From Gloeophyllum trabeum ATCC 11539 (taxonomy: Eukaryota; Basidiomycota; Agaricomycetes; Gloeophyllales; Gloeophyllaceae): a DNA stretch of 64,000 nucleotides. Below, in pieces: positions 11,669-22,130 of this stretch. The stretch spans positions 555,376 to 619,375 of the forward strand of contig NW_006920420.1 in NCBI RefSeq assembly GCF_000344685.1, read 5' to 3'. Below the pieces are notes generated by a model, which was not told the DNA's origin, did no database searches, and saw only the letters and a program-made list of their open reading frames with translations. Both the position numbers and the translations under genes were made by a program. Position 1 is the first letter of the stretch; each line of letters starts with the position of its first letter.

Positions 11669-11735
11669 GGTGTGGAGGATGTGGACGATGAAGGAGACGG
11701 CGCAATCAAATGAAATTTCGCAATTTAGGATGCGG

Positions 11736-11745
11736 GCGCTATATA
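11736..11745 (-). promoter_or_regulatory. TATA box of the peroxiredoxin gene
   Basis: CTATATATAA on the plus strand, also a TATA element on the minus strand, lies about 70 bp before the peroxiredoxin ATG at 11668. A strong TATA box fits a highly expressed, stress-responsive gene. Confidence 0.6.
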
Positions 11746-12343
11746 TAAGTTGTACGCGTTATTTGCTCGTATTGATTTACCGTCCGCAGGCCGATCGCGT
11801 CCCGGACTAGTCCGGCCCCGCCCGTTCTCGGCCGACACACCTTGGCTCCTCTCTCCATTCCTGCGGATAATACACAGCTCAAGCTATCTCATATGAGTTC
11901 TTGATCAGTCGTAACAGCGTTCCGTTGAAATGCTATCCTCTCCGAATACAATTGCATGAAAGTACAATTGTAGTAGCAATATCGCCGCTGCCCAAGCGCC
12001 GTGCTCCCTCCGGTTCGCCCGGAATTTCTCTGAGTTGCTTACGTAGCTTAGTCACTGCACGTGACCGCGAATGCGTGACCTGCCATGATTAAAAATCCAG
12101 CGCGATAGAAAACCAAGGAGGCGTGGAGAAGGCTCAAGAACACAAAATGGCCTGATTGTTCTCCTGCACGAGGATGATTGGCGAGCAGATAGGCCCGATC
12201 GACGCCGCCGACGTTCAGTATCACTCAGGACCGCACCAGTCGTGCACGGCGCAGCGGAAACGATCTGCTTGGGGAGGACCGAACGATCGTGCTTACAGCG
12301 CGGAAGGGGAGACGCGACAGGTCACGCGTAGGCTTACAGATTT
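11746..12343. other. Intergenic between two minus-strand genes
   Basis: About 600 bp holding the upstream region of the peroxiredoxin gene and the 3' side of RRP45. It is GC-rich around 11780-11850. No gene is recognised. Confidence 0.5.
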
Positions 12344-13517
12344 TCACCTAACTTCTACAAACTTTTTACGTTGCTCCCAGTCCTCCTTCAATCTTGACTC
12401 GACGATGGCGTCAAGCTCTCGTACCCTGCTCACTGCTACCTCCTTGATCAGCGGGAGGATCTCATCCTCGGTAAGGGGCACTCCTCCAGCCTGGTCAAAG
12501 AGTGAATAAAGCGTGTCGTCACGACTAACCCATAAAAGCCCTACCTTCTGGACCACACACAGTTCCCTCTGGGCGTTCAGAGCGACATGTAAGAAGCCTG
12601 TGGCCAGTCTGGATTCGAGCAAGGACGGGTCCAGGACTGTCGTAGTTTTCGTACTCGATGTCGAGGTTGCCGTTTTTGATGAGGATTCGGGAAAGAACGC
12701 AAAGGTGAGACATAATGGTGTATGATGTAACGATAGAGGGAGAGGGGCGCGTTCCGTCGGGGGATGCTACGGATTGACAGATGAACGTAAGATCTAAAGG
12801 GTGAGAGCAGAGAAGGCTGAGTGGGCGTACAACTGTCACCTCATCGCCTACTACTTCCACTTCGGGCCGTCGGAAGTGTTTAAGGGCGACGATGCCCGCC
12901 AGACACGCGCAGTCGAGCATATTGCCCGCATCCGCTAGGCAGTGCACCGTCAAGCGCAGATGCCAGACCTGAGCAGTCACGCTCGTCACTAAGTAAAGGA
13001 TAAGCTGAGTCAAACGTACTCTCTGTCCAGCGAGTACGCATAGCGACTCCTTATCCACCGCGTCACTCCTCCGTAGAACTTTGTCTAGCATACGGGTAAT
13101 GGTGACCTCCTCTTCTGACGTTCTGTCGGGGTGAAACTAAGTCAAGCGTAAGTAGTGCAGCCGAAGGTACACATACCTACCGACCAGGTTCATACTCGGG
13201 CGACGCCATGGGGGAAATCTCGGAGTGTATCGTGATGATGCCCTCATACGGACGTTCGGGGGGCGGCTTCACCATTTTGGCATCAACAGCAGCGTATACC
13301 CTATCCTTGCATATAATTTCTTGGTCGCTCTTGAGTAAAGAGGCGACTCTGCTTACCTTGTCTTTCCGAAAGAACATTCAACCCAGCCTAATTCTTCCCC
13401 AAAAGTAATCGTGGGTTTGCGCATCTCAAGCAGTTGGCGGCCATCAAGTCTCAGCGACTGCGTCAAAGAGGTAAATATGAACTCGCGTTCGGGTATTGAC
13501 GGTGAAGGGGGTCGCAT
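12344..13517 (-). CDS. RRP45: Exosome complex subunit RRP45 (EXOSC9 / PM-Scl-75 family)
   Basis: RNase PH-like subunit of the six-member ring of the eukaryotic RNA exosome, which processes rRNA and degrades RNA 3'-5' in nucleus and cytoplasm. Six exons: 13357-13517, 13181-13300, 13020-13122, 12831-12968, 12545-12766 and 12344-12490, giving 296 residues. Landmarks: EREFIFTSLTQSLRLDGRQ at the N-terminus, AKMVKPPPERPYEG, ISPMASPEYEPGR, DKESLCVLAGQRVW, GIVALKHFRRPEVEVVGDEV, PLPLSLHHTPLCLTFAFF and ALNAQRELCVVQKAGGVPL. The length fits fungal RRP45, which lacks the long acidic tail of the human protein. It starts 197 bp from divergently transcribed TRM112. Confidence 0.93.
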
Positions 13518-13714
13518 TGTTGCAGTTACAGAGGCTTTTCAGTCAGACTGTCCGAGCGGTGCAGAAGGACGATTGGAAGTGTCACGTATCAGGTGACTGT
13601 GACCTTCACGCGCAAGATGCGATAACGCTGGTTCTCGCCGTTCTCGAGGTTAGGGTTACAAATGTCCGTCTTCCTCTGCCCCTTGCTTTGAGGCTCTCAC
13701 GCAACGTTCTTACG
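13518..13714. promoter_or_regulatory. Short bidirectional promoter between RRP45 and TRM112
   Basis: Only 197 bp separate the two divergent start codons, so both genes must share promoter sequence. Both products act in ribosome and RNA processing, so co-regulation is plausible. I see no clear TATA box in either direction. Confidence 0.6.
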
Positions 13715-14301
13715 ATGGTCCGACTAATAACCCATAACTTGCTAGCCTGTCACGTCAAAGGCTGTAATACGAACAATTTTCCTCTGCAATTCCAAGATGT
13801 GCAGATAGAATTGAGGGAAGCGGACTTCAATGCCGATTTTCTGCGCGGTTTCCTACCTAAGATCGAGTGGAATGCGTTGGTAGATGCGGCCAGACAAGTG
13901 AGTGTTTCGTCCAAGCGTAGTGCCGCGAATTCGGGCTTTGCTGCAGGGGACATCCGTTGTTCTCTGTAGACTGATATGGACCCTGTTGGTTATTTCCAGC
14001 TCGGCGACACCTCCTTACCACAAGAGCAGCCGACCATGATCGACGATGACTTTCTGAAAGCACTGCATCATGTCCTACTGGAGGCAAGTCCTCTTTTTGA
14101 TCGCTGCTCGTGAACGTTCTCGAATTTGCACCGGTAGATCCATGTTGAAGAAGGAGCAATGGTGTGCCCAAACTGCAAACACGTCTACCCGATTGCCAGC
14201 GGAATTCCGAATATGGTGTGTCATATCTCTAGTGCTGCACATTTCATGACTCACTGAAGATCCTTCCGTCTCAGCTGCTGGCGGAGCACGAGATCGGCTG
14301 A
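13715..14301 (+). CDS. TRM112: TRM112, methyltransferase activator
   Basis: Small zinc-binding partner that stabilises several methyltransferases acting on tRNA, rRNA and the release factor eRF1 (Trm9, Trm11, Bud23 and Mtq2 in yeast). Four exons: 13715-13897, 14000-14083, 14138-14215 and 14275-14301, giving 123 residues, the normal size. It starts MVRLITHNLLACHVKGC; the zinc knuckle is built from that cysteine pair plus MVCPNCKHVYPI. It also has NADFLRGFLPKIEWNALV and ends MLLAEHEIG. Intron 2 (14084-14137) must use a GC donor (GAG|GCAAGT) to keep the frame, a good match to the known GC-AG consensus. Confidence 0.95.
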
Positions 14302-14805
14302 TGTATTCGGTTCTCTGTCCCTTTAAGAGAGGAAGGCGAATAAAATGATCAAAATGGCTACCTCAAGTGGGTTGGGATGAATGAGACCACCTGGCCATCT
14401 CCCGACATCAAGCTGATGCTGCAGACGTCCCGAGCACCCGACGTTCAATAGTGGTGGCTCGCAGCAGACACATCCTCACCGGCACTCGCGGCTGTACTTT
14501 GAAGGGTTGATAGCGTAGGTAGCAAGTCATAGTTTATGTCGCAAAGATGGTTATATTATCAAGATGTACCGGGCATGGTAGAAGTTCGATTTGACGAGAA
14601 AATATATAATAACGGCATCTGCAGTCACGTACATATTGTACAAAAACTCGAAAATGCCGGGGCGAGGAGTGGCACGTGCACATTATTGAGGCGCGCCGTG
14701 GGGACGCGTCAAGAGCAGCGTCAAGCCTGCGTCTGCCGGCCTGTGGACAAGCCAGAGAGACGTCGACACCAGCGAGCACCGACGTCTGCTTGCCTTCTGC
14801 CGATT
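14302..14805. other. Intergenic upstream of OMA1
   Basis: About 500 bp between TRM112 and OMA1. A frame open from 14536 runs into OMA1 but shows no motif before the OMA1 ATG. Promoter and 5' UTR are expected here. Confidence 0.5.
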
Positions 14806-16645
14806 ATGCTTGCGTCCACGCTACGCAAGGCGCCGTCGTCATCTGCAATATGCTGGGCTCGCTCTGTCAACCTGTATCGGGCGAGGGCTTTCTCGAGCAC
14901 TCCCAGACCGCATCTCAAAGCCTCACTCCCTGTACGGGCAAGATACGTTAGGTTCGGAGAGGAACCTGGCTCGGATCAAGGACTGTATAACACTGCAAAG
15001 CGATGGGACCCTCGAGTACGGTGGGCCGTGGGTCTCGGGAGTGTCGCTGTGGTCTACTATGTTTCGCAGTAAGTAACTCTGTTTTGTGTCTCCTCATCGC
15101 GGTAACAGAGGGCTGCGGTGAAGTCTGGAGCAAGTGCCAGAGACGGGTCGTTGGAGGTTTATGGACGTTAATCCTAATATGGAGACCAAAGTCAGTGCCA
15201 GCTACTTCCTATCGGTACCTGGGGTGATGCCTTGCAGTGGGCTGTATCTTGGCGAGTCTGGGGTTGGGGCGCCCATTGTGGCTTGCCCTCAGCTAATAAG
15301 ACTTCATTGGTGACGTTTGTTCGCTTTTCAACGAACCTTTGGTCTGTCGCCGTGCATATGCATGCGAAGCTTGGACAATTGGTGTAGCCGCCACGGTACA
15401 GACCATTGCAGGCCTGACAGTTGCCCTTCAGAGTCAGTGCATTGACATCGTACTTCACGTTTAGCTGGCCGGGATGATCCACGAGCAAATTCTCCGGGAA
15501 AATAAGGGCAAGATCCTTCCCGCAAACCATCCGGTTACGAGAAAAGTGCGCGAAGTCGCAGAACAACTATTACACGCGAACAATCTTGGCCATTTATCAG
15601 ACGACAAGGAGAGACGTCCATATTCCGCGGTGCCTCCATGGCTCGCTGATGATACGAGTGCGGACTGGACGTATGATGCAAGTGTGAGCAGTGAACGGCA
15701 AGGGCTGGCACCCGGTGCCGGAGGGAGGGAATGGAAATTAGTCGTTGTCCATGATCCTCGAGTTGTCAACGCTGCCGCTACATATGGTATGCATGTATGA
15801 TATATGCCAAAGATCAGGATTGCACAGAGCTGATGATCCGAAACTATAGGAAATATCATCGTGTACACGGGTATTTTCCAGGTATGCAGTACAACGGACG
15901 AGTTAGCTGCAGTGCTTGCTCACGGTATGTCTTCGTTACCCACAGTCGTCCCTCGCCAATGACACCCTGCTTTGCTCGTAGAAATGGGACACGTAGGCAT
16001 GCATAGCCCCGGCTAGCTTCCCAGAGAGCGCCCCGTCTCATGATAGCTTGTCTTCCAGTTGCAAGACACATGTCAGAACGCTACTCGTTTTCGAAGTACC
16101 TCTGGGGTTTTGCATTCCTCATCAACGCCGTAACTGGAGTCGGTTTCGGATTCTCTGAGATGGCAGTGAACGTTGTTCTAGGCCTGCCTATGGGACGCAA
16201 ACACGAATTAGAGGGTGTGTTGGTTCAATCACTCTTGCTCATCCAGATCCCGATCGTTTGGCAGCGGATAAGATCGGTGTGAAACTTGCTGCAAAGGCTT
16301 GTTTCGACCCGGAAGGCGCTGTATCGTAAGTACAACAGTCGGAAGGCCCCTGGACGCGCTGCTGGATATGTCCCCCCTAGGATGTTCCAGAAACTCTCCA
16401 AGCATTCACCCGATTCAGTAGAATTCCTGCAGACGCACCCTGCTGGAGCGAGACGTATCAAGGTACGTGTTTTTCTGCGCCATCGCCTGCGATTGATTGT
16501 GACCGGGCTTCATCTTGCCACCACACAGCAAGTGCAAGATCAATTGCCGGAGGCGTACAGGATACAGGCTGCTACCCCAGAGTGCGCGCAGGTACGGGAC
16601 ATGGTGTACTCGATGGCGAAATTTGGTGGGCGTGCTATGTGGTGA
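14806..16645 (+). CDS. OMA1: Mitochondrial metalloprotease OMA1 (M48 family)
   Basis: Zinc metalloprotease of the mitochondrial inner membrane, activated by loss of membrane potential and involved in inner-membrane quality control. Nine exons: 14806-15068, 15124-15190, 15465-15786, 15850-15924, 15982-15996, 16059-16214, 16265-16325, 16381-16462 and 16529-16645, giving 385 residues. The N-terminus is basic and Ser-rich (RARAFSSTPR). One helix, VRWAVGLGSVAVVYYVS, precedes ETGRWRFMDVNP. The zinc site HEMGHVVARH spans exons 4-6 and the third ligand is in RKHELEADKIG. Intron 5 needs a GC donor at 15997. Intron 2 is 274 nt, far longer than its neighbours. Confidence 0.94.
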
Positions 16646-17452
16646 GACGGGCGGCGAAGGACAGAGTATCTGCGTTGACGAGGTATTGAGGGGTGAGCGC
16701 CTCCTACAGCCTAGGATTTGAAGTGCGTCGAGTTGATCCTGTCCGGTTTGCTTTGCAAGATTCCTGGGCAACTCTCTAGCAAGTAGCGAACTGCAACCGG
16801 CACTGTATTATACCAACGCTCCTTGTATAAGCCACGCATCCTTACTCTCTGATTCGGATCAGCTGCTACTAGGTGCTGGTGCAGTACCATTGTCAGCGGT
16901 GGCGTAAGCCAAATGACAGACGTTATGAGAGCTTTGGGCCCTGGGGAGTCGGTTTTACACGTAATGGTCCAAAGGCTCCCCGTTGATCGTGCGTCTGCTG
17001 CCTGTTCAGCCTCAACGCGCAAACTGGAGCAAGCTGAGGAACAGATGACGAGCGAGGTTCGTGGCATTTTACACCTACTTATGACATCTTGCTCATATGT
17101 TCGTGCTCTCGCCTGCCTGCGAGCCATGTATCGCGACGTTGGAAATCTGGACTTTGTCCCTTCGGACTGGCGAGGTACATGGCCATCATCGTATGGTCAG
17201 GAACAGATTCCGCATGCACGGGAACAGGTTGGGAAACGGATGGAACTTGCGTGCAAGGAACTTTCTGGAGCCTTTTGCTCGTCAAATTTGTTCTTTGCTG
17301 CCTCCATTCGAAGGTTTTTATCCGGCAGCTCTGGAACTCGACCACCGGGATGATTCAAGCGCAGGCGATTCGTAGGGCCCGGAAGAGGAGAATGCGGACT
17401 GGATAACCTGATGATGTTCCCAGGGTGAAGCACGAGGCGAGAGCGCGGTAAG
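16646..17452. other. Unassigned stretch with overlapping open frames
   Basis: About 800 bp next to the duplicated gap flank. Frames of 146 residues (+, 16913-17353) and 138 residues (-, 16711-17127) overlap. Neither has a known motif, and I could not build a spliced gene with confidence. It may be a decayed gene. Confidence 0.4.
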
Positions 17453-18425
17453 TGTAAGTATGTATGGCCGTCCTGTCGAGATTGTCGAGATTGGAATCAC
17501 GGGCTGACGGAAATTGCACGTACCGGTGATGAATATAGGCAAGTATCCTTATGACTGCCACTCTCTGGTCGGTGATCATGCTTCCACTTGGTCCTGGCCC
17601 CATTGAGTCACTGGACATAGACCGACAAAAAAGTGAGTAGTTAACGTTATTATGCCTATTGTCTGGATGGCCCTTGTGTTCGTGAGAGCGCAGAAGCGAG
17701 GCTCACGAGGCGCAAGCCCCTTCCAGCTGTCTTGGACTACAGCTCTACCATCTCTGGACTTGTCTGGGAATCGATCAAGTGATCCTTGCGTTCCTCGCTG
17801 TTGCGTGATTGAGCGAGGACTTGGGATACTGACGCCTAAGAGCTAGACAAGTATTGCGACGATAAGGCCCCATCCGGGGTCATATAGGAGGTTGATGGGT
17901 GACGGTGATTTTGCACTGAAGCCTGTCAGTTACCAGCAAGACGGTATGCCGGACCTGGTTCAAGGTTATGCATCGCATGTGTAGCCGTAGATAAGTTGCG
18001 ACAAATCATCAAGAGTGAGTTGTTCTGCACCAATCCGAGTTTGATCGAATGCCGGGAAACGTAGGTATGTTTGGGTGCGTATTTGTCCACTGCCCAGTAT
18101 TACTGGCGCAAACGCTTCAGCACTATGGAGGAACAATGCTCGCGGGTGTTGCAAAGGATCAGCGGTAAAACCTAGGTTTTGGTAGGGCTTTACAGGACCC
18201 CTGAAAATACCGATAGATGCCGGTGCAAGACTCGATTTTGTCATGTCCGGACTTTTTCTGGCGGCCCCCCGCCTTTATGTCCGGATAAAATACCGGCCTC
18301 GGCCAAGGTCATATTCATGTCCGGACTATTGCCCCGGCCTCTAGGAAACAGCAAAAATCACCCGTTGTAGTCCACAAGTCATTCTAGACACTAGATATAT
18401 ATACTAGGGTGTATGAAAACCTGAC
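17453..18425. repeat. 973-bp direct copy, left of assembly gap
   Basis: This segment, from TGTAAGTATGTATGG to GAAAACCTGAC, recurs base for base as far as I compared at 18986-19958, directly on the other side of the gap. It ends inside the left half of the 820-bp MITE. The likely cause is unmerged overlapping contig ends rather than a real tandem duplication. Confidence 0.9.
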
Positions 18426-18985
18426 NNNNNNNNNNNNNNNNNNNNNNNNNNNNNNNNNNNNNNNNNNNNNNNNNNNNNNNNNNNNNNNNNNNNNNNNNNN
18501 NNNNNNNNNNNNNNNNNNNNNNNNNNNNNNNNNNNNNNNNNNNNNNNNNNNNNNNNNNNNNNNNNNNNNNNNNNNNNNNNNNNNNNNNNNNNNNNNNNNN
18601 NNNNNNNNNNNNNNNNNNNNNNNNNNNNNNNNNNNNNNNNNNNNNNNNNNNNNNNNNNNNNNNNNNNNNNNNNNNNNNNNNNNNNNNNNNNNNNNNNNNN
18701 NNNNNNNNNNNNNNNNNNNNNNNNNNNNNNNNNNNNNNNNNNNNNNNNNNNNNNNNNNNNNNNNNNNNNNNNNNNNNNNNNNNNNNNNNNNNNNNNNNNN
18801 NNNNNNNNNNNNNNNNNNNNNNNNNNNNNNNNNNNNNNNNNNNNNNNNNNNNNNNNNNNNNNNNNNNNNNNNNNNNNNNNNNNNNNNNNNNNNNNNNNNN
18901 NNNNNNNNNNNNNNNNNNNNNNNNNNNNNNNNNNNNNNNNNNNNNNNNNNNNNNNNNNNNNNNNNNNNNNNNNNNNNNNNNNNNN
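18426..18985. other. Assembly gap (560 N)
   Basis: A run of N. Apparent open frames through it are artefacts. Both flanks carry the same 973-bp sequence. Confidence 1.
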
Positions 18986-19958
18986 TGTAAGTATGTATGG
19001 CCGTCCTGTCGAGATTGTCGAGATTGGAATCACGGGCTGACGGAAATTGCACGTACCGGTGATGAATATAGGCAAGTATCCTTATGACTGCCACTCTCTG
19101 GTCGGTGATCATGCTTCCACTTGGTCCTGGCCCCATTGAGTCACTGGACATAGACCGACAAAAAAGTGAGTAGTTAACGTTATTATGCCTATTGTCTGGA
19201 TGGCCCTTGTGTTCGTGAGAGCGCAGAAGCGAGGCTCACGAGGCGCAAGCCCCTTCCAGCTGTCTTGGACTACAGCTCTACCATCTCTGGACTTGTCTGG
19301 GAATCGATCAAGTGATCCTTGCGTTCCTCGCTGTTGCGTGATTGAGCGAGGACTTGGGATACTGACGCCTAAGAGCTAGACAAGTATTGCGACGATAAGG
19401 CCCCATCCGGGGTCATATAGGAGGTTGATGGGTGACGGTGATTTTGCACTGAAGCCTGTCAGTTACCAGCAAGACGGTATGCCGGACCTGGTTCAAGGTT
19501 ATGCATCGCATGTGTAGCCGTAGATAAGTTGCGACAAATCATCAAGAGTGAGTTGTTCTGCACCAATCCGAGTTTGATCGAATGCCGGGAAACGTAGGTA
19601 TGTTTGGGTGCGTATTTGTCCACTGCCCAGTATTACTGGCGCAAACGCTTCAGCACTATGGAGGAACAATGCTCGCGGGTGTTGCAAAGGATCAGCGGTA
19701 AAACCTAGGTTTTGGTAGGGCTTTACAGGACCCCTGAAAATACCGATAGATGCCGGTGCAAGACTCGATTTTGTCATGTCCGGACTTTTTCTGGCGGCCC
19801 CCCGCCTTTATGTCCGGATAAAATACCGGCCTCGGCCAAGGTCATATTCATGTCCGGACTATTGCCCCGGCCTCTAGGAAACAGCAAAAATCACCCGTTG
19901 TAGTCCACAAGTCATTCTAGACACTAGATATATATACTAGGGTGTATGAAAACCTGAC
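18986..19958. repeat. 973-bp direct copy, right of assembly gap
   Basis: Second copy of 17453-18425. It continues directly into unique sequence and into the complete 820-bp MITE, so this is probably the true location. A minus-strand frame at 19499-19777 looks somewhat protein-like but has no known motif. Confidence 0.9.
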
Positions 19959-20545
19959 ATGTGCATAGTCTGAGGTAGAAAGTTCAATAGATAACAGAAG
20001 AGCCTTCGGGCTTGTCTCCAGCATGCAAAGGATAGACGTGGCAGGCAAATTGAGTGATTCGGCAGGCAGCGAGCATTGCCAGGGTCTGAGAGACAGTGCG
20101 AAATACCCGCCCGTTCATGGCTTCGTAGCCCTGGATGGCGAGATACGATACCGCAGCGATATTGGAGCCATCCGGCACCCAGCTGTGTCTTCCATGTGTG
20201 CCTCCGGATTTCAGCGTAAACTGTATAATTCCGTGCAACTAAGGGGTACCCGAGGGTTCACGACTACAGGGGAGGCATGCCTATCCTTATTCGGTGAGAA
20301 ATACCATACGGGGTAATGAATCTAATGATAATGCACTAGCTAATCGCGACGAAGTGGCGAGTTGCTGACCATGTCCGGACTACAACCGGCCTCACTGCTG
20401 GGGTGCCGTTGGTGTCCGGACTAGAAAACCGGGTTGGCCGGCTGAGACCCCTACCTACGTCCGGACTGGCTCCGGCGTCCCTTGCCCGAGCCGCTTTTTT
20501 TGTCCGGACTGGCACCGGCATCTATCGGTATTTTCAGGGGTCCTG
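19726..20545. mobile_element. 820-bp MITE with 34-bp perfect terminal inverted repeats
   Basis: The ends are perfect 34-bp inverted repeats beginning CAGGACCCCTGAAAATACC, each flanked by TA, consistent with a TA target duplication as in the Tc1/mariner group. Subterminal regions carry seven copies of GTCCGGA(CT), several in the form AGTCCGGACT-like palindrome plus CCGGC (near 19778, 19811, 19850, 20370, 20414, 20459 and 20500). Such arrays often bind transposase. No transposase is encoded, so it is non-autonomous. A partial copy of the left end at 18193 belongs to the gap-flanking duplicate. The middle (19984-20238, minus) holds a coding-like frame of unknown origin. Confidence 0.8.
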
Positions 20546-22130
20546 TACCGTTGCCGAGCAGGACCAGGTCGACTTTAGGAAATCGAGCACAGCAATGCGG
20601 GCTTGCACTCGGGGTCCTGGCACCGCGTGATGGAAAGGAGTGACATCCACCTCTAAATATCGAGTTCCTCCTGTGCTAATGCTTGTTGACTTCTATGTGC
20701 TCTCTCAGTACACTTCTATTAGGTCTGAGAGTATGGAAAGAGCCTATACACATAGTCTGGTACAGTATATGTGTAATTAACACCCTTCTCTGTATGAATC
20801 ATGCAATACTATATATTACCAAGGTCTGCCTATGGTATAAGTGACAACTCTGCTTTGTTGTTTAAGATCTAGACAAACCATGTAGTCTGGTTCATAGCTC
20901 GTATACACTCATCATGGAATTGTAGGAGTGGTGGCATGTCAGGATTGAGGTGGCTCTCTAACAACCATCCCGACTTGGAAGGTACATCGGCGAAGTATCC
21001 TGTGCCTCAAAGACTCCAACAAGAATTCTGGTGGGGGAAAGTGCTATTCGAAGCAATGTGTTGCACTTTATAGTAGGTTTGATAGCTAAGAACAGTGGAC
21101 TATATGTTGGTATCAGAAGCCGGCCGGTGAATTAAGTACATGTCCTAGGCTACTACTAAATCTGAGTGTGACCAGTCTCATCTCCTGGCAACTTGTATCA
21201 TCAATGTAGAGATTGAAGCTCCAATATGGCTTGAATGAACAATGCTTCCCGCTTGGGCCTCGAAGTTGACTTCAGTACCACCCAAGTATGGCGGTAGTCA
21301 CACTATATATGGTAGATGTCTAGCTACTGGAAATGTGACTGCATGTCACAGAACCACGCCACAGAGACCCCAACACCACAATCCGAACTCGCGACGCTCA
21401 AAGTCGACCTGGTCCTGCTCGGCAACGGTACACTGAACTCGGACGCCGACAACTGACCCGGTACCGCGGCCACATGGGCTAACCCTTGGCGTCTTCGGTG
21501 ACGTTAATCTCGATTATCATGTCTGGCCACGCTGCCCCACAACGCTGTGTACGGCATCAGTATGCGCCAGATCTTATGGCCGGGAGGTGTGACGTTGGGT
21601 TATCCCCCGTTTAAGCCTACTAACGATCCCAGTCGCGGGCTTGTAGTTCCCCTATACGCTGGGAATTGGAACACAAGTGTTTCACAAAGTCGCAGGTAAT
21701 CGTCTACCGGGGCCCCTAGGGGAGATTTTGCAGTTGGACCTGTCTGGCCTGATTCTGTGATCCTAGCGATGATTCGAACTCATGACATAGCAGTCATCGT
21801 GACTGCTGTCTCATCTTGCCCTTTTTGGTGCAGTGCATCACAAGGTCCACCGTCAGAAAGGCAGTCATTAGGAACAGGGAGGAAGAAGAAGCAGGAATTC
21901 CGCAAGCTCGCCTTCTATCTTCGATACCTGGCTCCATTACGAACTAGAATGGCGATTTACTCCGCCACGCGGCGTGTGGTCGCTCACGATTCACTAACAG
22001 TGTCCTAGGGGCACGCTTCAGCGTTGCCCGGACTATATAATGTGCAAGGATTCTAAATGATTTCCTCGCTCTCGAGCTACCTAGTCCCTAGAGCTGCACA
22101 CCGGTGACCTCTGGAATCCCTGAGTCAATC
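20546..22130. other. Repeat-containing intergenic region upstream of the protease gene
   Basis: About 1.6 kb without a convincing gene. It holds an inverted pair of 33-bp sequences (20544-20576 and 21400-21432), a degenerate tRNA-like sequence near 21765-21820 on the minus strand, and the promoter of the aspartic protease. Confidence 0.5.
22034..22040 (+). promoter_or_regulatory. TATA box of the aspartic protease gene
   Basis: TATATAA lies about 95 bp before the ATG at 22131, a usual distance for a strongly expressed fungal secreted-enzyme gene. Confidence 0.6.

Noticed and set aside
18384..19151. Open frames of up to 255 residues through the first N run
   Set aside because: They consist almost wholly of undetermined residues and only reflect the gap.
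19499..19777. Two copies of a 92-residue frame as a duplicated gene
   Set aside because: The second copy exists only because of the gap-flanking duplication, and the frame begins inside the MITE end.
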